Shown: positions 30,827 through 39,700 of the stretch, one piece after another
Position numbering within the stretch: the stretch's first letter is position 1
Layout: every line of letters starts with the position of its first letter
Virus record (IMG/VR): IMGVR_UViG_3300027730_000039
Coordinates: 1-55,079 of that record
Length of the DNA stretch: 55,079 bases
Source: a virus
Direction: 5' to 3' (one strand)
Made by a program: the position numbers and the translations under genes
The notes under the pieces: generated by a model
What the model was told of the DNA's origin: nothing
Databases searched by the model: none
Seen by the model: the letters and a program-made list of their open reading frames with translations, nothing else

Positions 30827-31164
30827 TTTTTTCCTTTTTTAATTTCTTCTGCTTTAATTTTTTCCACTTCAATATCATCTTCAAAACTTTCTTCTAATTC
30901 AATTTCTGCCGGAGTAAGTTCTTCTTTGAATTGTGGTTTAGGTGTAACAGGTCTTTTTGTAACCTGTGCCGATTTATTTCCTACAGTTTTACTATAGGCT
31001 TCATTTACTTTGTCAGTTACTGGTTTAATAATTCTACCAGTAGCATCAATTGTGTCACCCCTAGCATTAACACGCATATTACCAACTGCTCTTGTATGCT
31101 CATTGCGTGAGGCTAATGCAGCCATATCAATTGTTTTTCCCATTGCGGATCTGTAATTTTTCAT
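30823..31164 (-). CDS. Unknown charged protein
   Basis: A 113-residue protein. The N-terminal half (MKNYRSAMGKTIDMAALASR, EHTRAVGNMRVNARGD) is basic and the C-terminal half strongly acidic with Lys (FEDDIEVEKIKAEEIKKGKK), likely partly disordered. The KPVTDKVNEAYSKTVGNKSA stretch looks conserved in style with proteins of other T4-like marine phages. The ribosome binding site AAGGAA precedes the ATG; the stop overlaps the gp31 start. Function unknown. Confidence 0.6.
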   Translation of the reverse strand: MKNYRSAMGKTIDMAALASRNEHTRAVGNMRVNARGDTIDATGRIIKPVTDKVNEAYSKTVGNKSAQVTKRPVTPKPQFKEELTPAEIELEESFEDDIEVEKIKAEEIKKGKK

Positions 31165-31173
31165 TTTGTTTCC

Positions 31174-31680
31174 TTATTTTAAAAACTCATCTATAGACAA
31201 GTCATAGTACAAACTATTTATACGGTGTATTTCTAGTAAAAACAATACAAAACTTGCTACACTAGAACCTCGACCTACACCCCATACAATATTATTACTA
31301 CGCATAGTGTCGACCAAATACTTTAGATATTTTAACAGTATAAACATCTCACGTTCTTGGAACTTAATTAGTTCTTCCCCTGCACGTTGCAATTCTGCTT
31401 CAGTATTGCACTTGTCTAATACATATTTGGCAATATCCATATTTAAATATTCGATGGGTAAATGCCAGTTTGATTGATTGTTATTGTCAAAATCTTCTAA
31501 TGAAGTTTTTGGATCAACATATTTTACAAGTTTAGGTGTAGTTTCTAATTGTAGAATATCGTCAAAATTGATATCTTTTTCTACAAAGGCATATTTTATT
31601 GTGCGTAATGGGTCTTGCAAATATAATAAACATAAATCTGCTTCAGTAAAAATTTGTTGACCGTAAATATCTGACTTCAT
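31174..31680 (-). CDS. DnaE-like fragment (Pol III alpha palm N-region)
   Basis: A 168-residue protein read from the ATG at 31680; a TTG further upstream would give six more residues. The C-terminus, VWGVGRGSSVASFVLFLLEI followed by NSLYYDLSIDEFLK, matches the GPGRGSxxGS...DPLxYxLxFERFL region of bacterial DNA polymerase III alpha, including the preceding helix EREMFILLKYLKYLVDTM. It ends before the catalytic PDxD, so it cannot be a polymerase alone. The gene heads the early operon with TTGTGT-N17-TATAAT and a -10 box 6 nt before the ATG within an 18-bp dyad. It might bind DNA or the host polymerase; that is inference. Confidence 0.65.
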   Translation of the reverse strand: MKSDIYGQQIFTEADLCLLYLQDPLRTIKYAFVEKDINFDDILQLETTPKLVKYVDPKTSLEDFDNNNQSNWHLPIEYLNMDIAKYVLDKCNTEAELQRAGEELIKFQEREMFILLKYLKYLVDTMRSNNIVWGVGRGSSVASFVLFLLEIHRINSLYYDLSIDEFLK

Positions 31681-31715
31681 TTGTGTATTATAACACAAAT
31701 TATACTAGGACACAA
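31681..31715 (-). promoter_or_regulatory. Sigma-70 promoter in inverted repeat, leaderless layout
   Basis: TTGTGT (31710-31715), 17-nt spacer, TATAAT (31687-31692), six nt, ATG. The 18 bp before the ATG read TTGTGT-TATAAT-ACACAA, a perfect inverted repeat around the -10 box, as at tilS. Confidence 0.7.
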
Positions 31716-31728
31716 CAACTTTGGATAG

Positions 31729-32325
31729 TTATTTGTCCGTATCCAATGTGAATATAATTTCACTTGCTTCGGGCTTACATACGTGTTTCCAACCCAAATC
31801 TAACTCTGTCCATTCATTGTCTTTATGAAGTTTAACAATTTTATCTTTTTTATTTGATTTTTTATTATTACTCATATTTGAACCACTATCATTCCACCAA
31901 TTATCTTTACTAACAAAAGGTTCAAATTCATCTTCAATGTCAATCAAATATTCAACATCATCACTCAATTGTGATTTAAACGTTATGTGTGTGATATTCA
32001 ATTTATTTTCAGTTATAGCATTCATTTTTAATAATAGTGCTATTGCCAGTGTTTGGTCATATGGTTCTAATGGTAGCACACCTACTTTCATACCTAATCC
32101 GGTAAATGTATCTATAGTTTTCTTATCACTGGCTTCTATAAAGATGCTGTTAGTAGCAACCTCATCAATAAAGTATTTCATTCTTTCCAGTGCCACGGAT
32201 TGTTCATACGGGTCATCTGTTACTATTTCAAGGAACAATATGAACGAGTACATTCCAATCTGATATTCTCCCTCTAGCCAGATTCCGGCTACAAAATTAA
32301 ATTCTCGTTTAACTCTGGTAGTCAT
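31729..32325 (-). CDS. Unknown protein
   Basis: A 198-residue protein. The N-terminal part (FVAGIWLEGEYQIGMYSFIL, EQSVALERMKYFIDEVATNS, LGMKVGVLPLEPYDQTLAIA) is alpha/beta; a charged linker (SNNKKSNKKDKIVKLHKD) leads to a C-terminal strand pair (TELDLGWKHVCKP, EIIFTLDTDK). It overlaps the stop of the upstream 79-residue gene by 4 nt. No family recognised; context is late structural. Confidence 0.6.
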   Translation of the reverse strand: MTTRVKREFNFVAGIWLEGEYQIGMYSFILFLEIVTDDPYEQSVALERMKYFIDEVATNSIFIEASDKKTIDTFTGLGMKVGVLPLEPYDQTLAIALLLKMNAITENKLNITHITFKSQLSDDVEYLIDIEDEFEPFVSKDNWWNDSGSNMSNNKKSNKKDKIVKLHKDNEWTELDLGWKHVCKPEASEIIFTLDTDK

Positions 32326-32561
32326 TTTTTGCTCTCTTTTTCAACACTAACTGTTGTTTGAATATTTTGTTTTTTCATAATCTCATCCATTTTTTTATTA
32401 TGTTCAGCTTTATAGCTTTCAAGTACCATAGAAATTTGATGGATCATAGGGCCGTTCTGCATACTGTATGCAAAGTTAAGTTTTTTCATTAGATCGGTAA
32501 TACTGGTCTGCAAGTCCTCAAGAGACTTGTCAGACAGATTGTTTATAAAAGGATGTTGCAT
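32322..32561 (-). CDS. Unknown small helical protein
   Basis: A 79-residue helical protein MQHPFINNLSDKSLEDLQTS..., with LMKKLNFAYSMQNGPMIHQI and a basic tail. Heptad-like spacing suggests a coiled coil. It looks conserved in style with T4-like marine phages. AATAAATAC-N5-ATG precedes it, with AGGG as a possible weak ribosome binding site. Confidence 0.6.
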   Translation of the reverse strand: MQHPFINNLSDKSLEDLQTSITDLMKKLNFAYSMQNGPMIHQISMVLESYKAEHNKKMDEIMKKQNIQTTVSVEKESKK

Positions 32562-32566
32562 CCCTA

Positions 32567-32575
32567 GTATTTATT
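32567..32575 (-). promoter_or_regulatory. Late-type box AATAAATAC, 5 nt before ATG
   Basis: Overlaps the stop codon of the upstream structural gene and lies 5 nt before the 79-residue gene. Confidence 0.45.
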
Positions 32576-33605
32576 ACCAAGAAGTTAGTTGAATTCTTTT
32601 CCAGATATCAGTACCATTGTAAGATACTGATGATATGTTTCCGGATGCATTGCTTAATGCCACATTGGCCCCTGCTGTACCACTTGTTCTAGTCGCACTG
32701 ACAGATATATTTCCCGGTGCTCCTGAATCTGCTATTCCTACTACATAATAAACTGTATTAGCAATCAACCCACCTATATTCGATGATAAAATAATAGGAT
32801 CATTAGCAGTAACTTTGGCAGTATTGTCAATCGTAACTTTGTTACTAGTTGTGGTAGTAGCTGTTACATATACAGTATTGGCTATAGAATTATATGAGTC
32901 AGTACATACATATACATAATTTGCATCTACTGATACTGTTCCAGCTACATCACCTTGAAAGCCTGTTGGGGCAGGAGTGCGTTGTTGAATCTGCATAGTT
33001 TGTCTAGGCAAATTAAACGGTTCGATTGTGATATTGTTACCGCAATCTAATGTGCTTAATCTAAATGCTAATTGGTCAACACCATATGGCACTGTTAGAG
33101 TTGGTATACCATTTGCGTTACTAAAGTTTTCAACAGTTTTTACTCCATACGTACCTGCAATTGATACTTGTGTGGGTAATGATATAACTGGATTAGAGTT
33201 TGATGCGATATTCAATTGTAATTGAAGATTACTTTGTGTTCCAGCTGGTGCCCAACCTGCAAACTGAATAGTGGTATTACCAGAGATAGTTCCATATTGT
33301 ACATCACCCAAACTAGCATTGATAACAATTGAATTAGAAATATTGTTACCCAAATTATAACTACTAGCTCTGAAGCTACGTGTCAATGCATTGCTAATCA
33401 ATGTGTTAGCCATATTGTTATCTACAACCGTATTGGCTAGTGCAGATTTAACCACTACATTGTTTTGTAAATCTGTAATTTCTGTACTAGCAGTATTCAG
33501 ATTAGTTCTAATTGCGGCAAAGTTATCTCTAAACCCTTGGCTGTTATTGTTAACGCCGGGTACAGGATAATTTACATTTATTCCATTTGTGTTTATTTGA
33601 CTCAT
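32574..33605 (-). CDS. Fibre-like structural protein
   Basis: A 343-residue Asn/Thr/Ser/Val-rich beta protein. The N-terminus (INTNGINVNYPVPGVNNNSQ, GFRDNFAAIRTNLNTASTEI) resembles the virion-attachment start of the 1774-residue fibre ([19 protein letters not shown]), so it is probably a short fibre or fibre-associated protein. The rest alternates beta repeats (VVDNNMANTLISNALTRSFR, SVSATRTSGTAGANVALSNA). A late-type box (CTAAATAC) is 16 nt before the ATG. No enzymatic motif. Confidence 0.65.
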   Translation of the reverse strand: MSQINTNGINVNYPVPGVNNNSQGFRDNFAAIRTNLNTASTEITDLQNNVVVKSALANTVVDNNMANTLISNALTRSFRASSYNLGNNISNSIVINASLGDVQYGTISGNTTIQFAGWAPAGTQSNLQLQLNIASNSNPVISLPTQVSIAGTYGVKTVENFSNANGIPTLTVPYGVDQLAFRLSTLDCGNNITIEPFNLPRQTMQIQQRTPAPTGFQGDVAGTVSVDANYVYVCTDSYNSIANTVYVTATTTTSNKVTIDNTAKVTANDPIILSSNIGGLIANTVYYVVGIADSGAPGNISVSATRTSGTAGANVALSNASGNISSVSYNGTDIWKRIQLTSW

Positions 33606-33621
33606 ATTCGTTTTCCGTCTA

Positions 33622-33629
33622 GTATTTAG
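33622..33629 (-). promoter_or_regulatory. Late-type box CTAAATAC
   Basis: Minus-strand CTAAATAC followed by a purine-rich leader (GACGGAAAACG) and ATG at 33605. Confidence 0.4.
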
Positions 33630-36104
33630 TTATTGAGTTTCATTCGGTAAAATTGTTTGTCTAGGGAATAAAACATAGAAATCTTTGCTGTTCAATGGAT
33701 CGGGAGTAGGTGTTGCACTTGGCAATTCAGACCAACTAGCAGGTACCGTTCTATTGTTATAGTTATAAGTTACACTCTTATCTACACTGAACCTGTCGAT
33801 TTGGAAATTAATTTGATTTAGTGTGTACGGCCAATTAGTTTCAATGTTAGTTTTAATAATATTCGCTAGTCCTGGCTTAGTATAACATATAACCCAAGCT
33901 TGTGTATATCCCAACGTGCTACCGTTAGCCTGTTGACTTGTCATCCATAATGGTAATAATGTACTTTGCGTTACTTGACCCACAACCTGTGCCACACGAT
34001 TACGCATATTGTATAAACTGTTTGGATACAATACTCTTGCAAAGCCCGGTGTTAAACTGGTATAGTATTCTTGTCCTAATATGTCGCTGTAACTAGTATA
34101 GATATCAGTAATACTTGTATACCATGGCCCTAATCCCAAATCAATGGGTCTTGGCCAAACTATTTCTTGCTGTATGCTTATACCTGATGGATTAACTAAG
34201 TTATCAATTACTTCACTGTAAACAACTTCATAAATTATTTCACCAGCACTATTTTTTGCAACAGCAGTTTTTAATTCACCTAGAGTAATATTTCTCCAGT
34301 AATGATTTTGTGTGACAGCAGATAGATATTCTTCAATATCACTTGCATATATGCCATAAGCGTGTTCATATATAACACTTGATGCCTTACCAAAATATTG
34401 GTCGTTACTTCTATACAATGAATCAGTTGGTATCAATTCAGTATTGTTTAACAATGTAGAAAGTATTTGCCTATCATTAAGTGAAGGTGTAGCTTGAATG
34501 TACAACGTATCTGTTGGTTGATCGAATTCTTGTAACACGGTTAATGTGAACGATTTAGATGAGCCTATTACAGGAAATTCTGCACTGTATGCTTGAACTG
34601 TAAATGTAAAATCTGTTGTTGAATTTTGTTCTAAATATGTACTAGTTGGCTGGTCAGCAACTCTTCCTATAATTTCTCCGTTACTTGAAATACTTAGATT
34701 TGGTGGCAAACTACCACTTGTTAATCTATAACTTAATTCAACATCACTTACTGCTCTAACAAACAATGTACTGATAGTACCATTAAATATTTGTCCCAAG
34801 TCACTATCACTTATCCAAGATACAGTACCTGTAATTTCTTTCTGTAAGTTATATGTGAAGTTAAAGAAAGGACTTGCATATATAGGGTTATCAGATTTAT
34901 AAACACCTACACTAAAATTATAACTACTTATGCCTGTGGTTGCTAATGCGGGGGTTCCGGTTATCCAACCAGTTTGAACATCACCGGTTAATCCTATAGG
35001 CAATCCGGAGTAATTATATGATATGGGGTTTCCATCAAAGTCATTGCCTATGATTTTAAATGCAAAATATTCGCCACTTTGAAAGTTACCCATAAATGCA
35101 GATTGACTAGGGGCAACTGGTGGCAATATATAATATCCATAGTATGGATCATCATTAGTTAAATTAAACGTTAGTGGTCTTGTGTTTAATATGACCGGTT
35201 CTCTAGTATTAGGCAATCTGCCTGGTCCACCCTGACTTGTGGGGGTATTTTGATTAATAACAGTTATAGAATAATTACCAATGTCTCCGCCTAAGGGACT
35301 GGTAAGTTCTAATGCAAAAGTATATGTTCTTATTGTAGGGGTACCAGTAGATGATGTAGGTAGTGTAACAGTCATTGACCCTGAACCAGTCGTTAATATT
35401 AATTCAGGTCCATTTTGTGTTGAGGTAATTGTAAATGTAGTTGATGAGGGTATTGACTTGACAAAATATTGCTGACCAGTGTTAATATCACCAAACGTAG
35501 TTCCACTGAATACGACTGCTCTACCTATAGTAAATCCCACAGTTGATGTAACTGTAATTAAGTTAGTAGAGCTTGTGGTATCTGATGCAGTAGTTATAAC
35601 TGACGGTGAAGTTAATGTTATTATAGGTGGTGTTGCATATCCACGTATATTACCCAACAAATCAATTTCTAATCCAGGTGGCAATGCGCCTTCTTTAACC
35701 TGTACTATTACGGGATTACTTGTGCTAGGATTAGTATATGTAACTGGAATACTTATCCATAAACTATCTAAGGTGCTTATTAAACTTCCATTGGGCGTAG
35801 TAAATTGCGGTATCGCAGAACCTGAAATGTTAATTGAGAAAGTTCTATCCCTAATATTTTGTAAATTATCAGTAACTCTAACAGCAAAAGTAGACAATGT
35901 ATTCCCGGTTACAAGCGTAGGTGTACCTGATATCAATCCATCTTCATTAATGCTTAGTCCACTAGGTAATGATCCACTTAGTAAAGTGTAATTTACATTT
36001 GAAGCCGGTAATACTGCACTTGCTGATAATTGAAATGCCATTGGCAATAATGCAGGAAAACTTCCTATCGATCCTGCAGGGGTATTCCATACTGGTTGTG
36101 CCAT
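33630..36104 (-). CDS. Adhesin-like protein with repeated putative-Ig domains
   Basis: An 824-residue protein built of repeats that end in SGSLPSGLSINEDGLISGTP, EGALPPGLEIDLLGNIRGYA, GLPIGLTGDVQTGWITGTPA and SGSLPPNLSISSNGEIIGRV. This is the cadherin-like He_PIG (putative Ig) pattern, usual in surface adhesins. The last 250 residues are different (EIIYEVVYSEVIDNLVNPSG, IQQEIVWPRPIDLGLGPWYT, FARVLYPNSLYNMRNRVAQV) and could be the virion- or receptor-binding part. It lies between the fibre-like gene and the endolysin. Likely a receptor-binding or baseplate-decorating protein. Confidence 0.7.
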   Translation of the reverse strand: MAQPVWNTPAGSIGSFPALLPMAFQLSASAVLPASNVNYTLLSGSLPSGLSINEDGLISGTPTLVTGNTLSTFAVRVTDNLQNIRDRTFSINISGSAIPQFTTPNGSLISTLDSLWISIPVTYTNPSTSNPVIVQVKEGALPPGLEIDLLGNIRGYATPPIITLTSPSVITTASDTTSSTNLITVTSTVGFTIGRAVVFSGTTFGDINTGQQYFVKSIPSSTTFTITSTQNGPELILTTGSGSMTVTLPTSSTGTPTIRTYTFALELTSPLGGDIGNYSITVINQNTPTSQGGPGRLPNTREPVILNTRPLTFNLTNDDPYYGYYILPPVAPSQSAFMGNFQSGEYFAFKIIGNDFDGNPISYNYSGLPIGLTGDVQTGWITGTPALATTGISSYNFSVGVYKSDNPIYASPFFNFTYNLQKEITGTVSWISDSDLGQIFNGTISTLFVRAVSDVELSYRLTSGSLPPNLSISSNGEIIGRVADQPTSTYLEQNSTTDFTFTVQAYSAEFPVIGSSKSFTLTVLQEFDQPTDTLYIQATPSLNDRQILSTLLNNTELIPTDSLYRSNDQYFGKASSVIYEHAYGIYASDIEEYLSAVTQNHYWRNITLGELKTAVAKNSAGEIIYEVVYSEVIDNLVNPSGISIQQEIVWPRPIDLGLGPWYTSITDIYTSYSDILGQEYYTSLTPGFARVLYPNSLYNMRNRVAQVVGQVTQSTLLPLWMTSQQANGSTLGYTQAWVICYTKPGLANIIKTNIETNWPYTLNQINFQIDRFSVDKSVTYNYNNRTVPASWSELPSATPTPDPLNSKDFYVLFPRQTILPNETQ

Positions 36105-36105
36105 A

Positions 36106-36729
36106 TTAATGTGCGCCCAAATGTTCTAGTGCTAAATGATAGTGATGTTTTCTATCTTCTAATCCAATTATTCCACCGTTGATACGTTTTGTTAATGTGA
36201 TAAAGTCATCACGGTCACAGAACTGATTTAGTTTATTGTTATCCCAAAACCAACCAGCACTTGCAACAGCACCATTTGGAGTTTCTAAATATCTAACTGT
36301 ATCTTCTAAACTCATATCTAATGCTTCTGCAAAACGTGTATAATTATCACGACCGGTCAACTGAATCAATCCACGACCTCTGAACCTAAAGCCGTCACCA
36401 CTATATTCGTCACCGTTCTTCATACGATTAGCATAAACACGATTGGCAATCATTTCTGGCTTGCGTTCATATTGCTTTGCTAGTTCTTCGTTAGGAAAAT
36501 ACTTTTTAAATGTACCCATCAATCCTTTAGCACTATAATTTAAGTTTTCAACTACAGCATTAAATCCACCACTTTCGTGTGCAATTTGTGCTAAGAAGCC
36601 TGCAACTCTGCGTGGGTTCTCAAACATCTCGTAGTATTCTGCTACTGTGTTTAGTGGCTCAACAAAACCCTCTAACGTAGAGCGTCTTGTTTTTGGACAC
36701 ATTGCTGTTAATAATTCTATCGTTACCAT
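36106..36729 (-). CDS. GH19-type endolysin
   Basis: A 207-residue lysozyme/chitinase-type hydrolase that should cut peptidoglycan at lysis or entry. FLAQIAHESGGFNAVVENLN holds the catalytic Glu; YSAKGLMGTFKKYFP, GDGFRFRGRGLIQLTGRDNY and SAGWFWDNNKLNQFCD follow the GH19 order. There is no signal peptide or transmembrane segment, so it depends on a holin or acts as a virion enzyme. The ribosome binding site AAAGGGAAA precedes the ATG. It sits next to fibre genes rather than beside the holin candidate. Confidence 0.88.
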   Translation of the reverse strand: MVTIELLTAMCPKTRRSTLEGFVEPLNTVAEYYEMFENPRRVAGFLAQIAHESGGFNAVVENLNYSAKGLMGTFKKYFPNEELAKQYERKPEMIANRVYANRMKNGDEYSGDGFRFRGRGLIQLTGRDNYTRFAEALDMSLEDTVRYLETPNGAVASAGWFWDNNKLNQFCDRDDFITLTKRINGGIIGLEDRKHHYHLALEHLGAH

Positions 36730-36743
36730 TTAATTTCCCTTTA

Positions 36744-39700
36744 TTAGAAACGACCCACTGCTACTTCAATAACACCTGAGGTATCTGTAAAATTTTCTAG
36801 TGATTTACCAATGATGGTTCCCGCACGTGCTATATTATTAGCAATAGCGTGACCATTGTCACTTGATACTAGTAAATCGCCTTTGAAGACTGGGCCAATT
36901 ACTTTAACTGGTACACGACCTTGCAGTGCAATAGTAGCAATAAGTTCTCCCAGACAATCATTGTTCATAGTATATGCTGGATTAGTCGTTACAACTCCTG
37001 CAACTCTAAATGAATCTGAAGTTGTTGATAATGTAACTTCGTGTTCACCGCCAAAGACCAAAACTGTGCCTGGAAGATAATCTGCATCAGCAACATATTT
37101 TTCTGCTAAGTCAGCATATGTAGCATTTAGTTTAGAACCAGTAGTTAATGTCCAAGTTCCTGTAATATAACCTGCCGTAGTATTGGCACCACTAGTCAAG
37201 TTAGTAGTTGTTAATGCAGAGTTACCCGTTACAGATGTTGCACCGGATACAGTTAAACTTGTTAATGTACCTGTACTTGTTATATTTGGTTGAGCCGCTG
37301 TTGTTACTGTACCGGCGGTTGTTGCACTACCTGCACTTGTTGCAAATGTTGCATTAGCAACAGTACCGCTTACATTACCGCCGGCTACACTATTAGCTGT
37401 GGTTGCAAAAGCAACTGCACCAGATACATTGGCGCCAGCTACTGCATATGCATTTAATGCGTTCCCTACATTGCCTGTTACGTTAGCCCCATTGATAGAA
37501 GTTAATGATGAACCATTACCAGAAACATTTGTGAACACACCATTAGTAGCACCTATATTACCTACGTTAGCATTACCTGATACACTCAATGAACTTAGAG
37601 TTCCTAATGAAGTAATGTTTGGTTGAGCCGCAGTATAAACAGTACCTGCAACTAATGCATTAGATACTTGCCCAGATACATTACCACCTGCTACTGAGTT
37701 AGCACTTGCCGCTACTGTTGCACTAGATGCAAGACCTGTTAGCGCACCAGTGAATGTTGTAGCACTTACATTACCGGCATTGATGTTACCCGATACTGAT
37801 AAACTTGTTAATGTACCAACTGAAGTGATTTGTGTTTGAGCAACATTCACACTGAATACACTACCAGTTAACGTTAAACCTGTTCCTGCTGTGTAACTTC
37901 CTGCACCACTAAACTGTGCCCAAGTCATTGCGGTTACACCAATTGTTCCACCTGCATTTGATGTGCATACCCAACCAGTGTCTGCTTGAGTAGTTCCTGT
38001 TTCAACGAATACATATGCTCCTGGAACTTGTGCCCAAGTTGCCATATCTGTTGTTCGTGTCCATGAACCTGCGGCACATAGATACAAACCATTTTCTGCA
38101 GGTGCTGTTTGATTTTTAACTAATACTCTATCACCGGCTACAATAGATACACCATCAATAGTTTGTGCGCCGGTCAATGTAATATTAACTGTAGTTGCGG
38201 CTACAACACTTGCTTTAGTATCAAGACCTTGTGCTACTGTATCTACATATGCTTTGGTTGCCGCATCTGCATCATTAACTGGTGTAGCAAGATTAACAAT
38301 ATTGTTACTGGTCATATCTAAGTTACCAGCAATGGAGCTTACGCCAGTGCCAGTAACACTTAATATACCAGCTGTTACTAAATTACCTGCAGTTACGTTA
38401 CCTGTTACACTAACACTTGTTAATGTACCTGTACTTGTAATATTTGGCTGTGCCGCAGTCGTTACGGTACCGGCTGTAGTAGCACTAGTTGCCGCACCAC
38501 TTAATGCCCCAGTAAATGTTGTGGCACTTACGTTACCAGCACTGATGTTACCAGTAACTGCTAAACTTGTTAATGTACCAACTGATGTAATATTAGGTTG
38601 AGCCGCAGTTGTTACAGTACCTGCAGTTGTTGCACTTGTAGCTAAAGCGACAGTACCGGATACATTAGCACCGGCTACTGCGTTGGCTGTTGTTGCAAAC
38701 GTAGCTAACCCAACTGCACCGGATACATTAGCGCCGGCTACTGAGTTAGCCGACGCCGCTACTGTTGCACTTGATGCAAGACCAGTTAATGCACCAGTGA
38801 ATGTTGTAGCACTTACATTACCTGCCGCAATATTGCCTGATACTGATAAACTTGTTAGTGTACCAACTGATGTTATGTTTGGTTGAGCCGCAGTTGTTAC
38901 CGTGCCTGCTGTAGTGGCACTTGTAGCCACACCACTTAATGAACCTGTAAACGTAGTAGCAGACACATTACCAAATGTGCCATTACCAGTAGCACTTACT
39001 GCACCACCGGTTACTAAGTTACCACCGGTTATGTTACCGGATACACTTAAACTTGCTAATGTACCTGTACTTGTAATATTTGGTTGTGCATTAGTTGTTA
39101 CTGTACCTGCAGTAGTTGCGCTACCACTAACGTTTCCAGTAACATTACCAGCAGTAATATTACCAGAGACACTTAAATTTCCTGTAATATTAGCACTTGT
39201 GTTCGTTATGATAACTACGTTAGGTGTTCCTATAGCACTAATAGTTACACTACTATTAGCATTAACAGTAACATTACTATTACCATTAACAATACTTGAG
39301 CCGGCACCCACTGTAATGCCAGTTAATTGACTACCATTACCAAAATACACGTTAGCAGTCATATTACCCAATGTGCTAATATTAGCATTAACGTTGTTTA
39401 ATACAATATTAGAGTTTGAATTTAAATTACCACCAATCGCAAGACTTGTTAAAGTACCTAAACTTGTGATGTTATTTTGTGCATTTGTTGTCAATGTTCC
39501 TACAATATTAGTAGCACCAATGTTACCTACGTTTGCGTTGCCAGTAACAGATAAATTACCTGTAATATCTAATTGTGGATCATTGAATTTAATGTTTCCA
39601 GAGGCAATAATGTTGTTTGCACCATTTGATAATAATACTGTATTTGCCGCACCCGGGATAGATTGAATAATAGCAGAAGCAAACGATAAATTACCGTTAC

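Noticed and set aside
35479-35991. Plus-strand open frame opposite the putative-Ig adhesin
   Set aside because: Shadow of repetitive Val/Thr-rich codons; no start signals.
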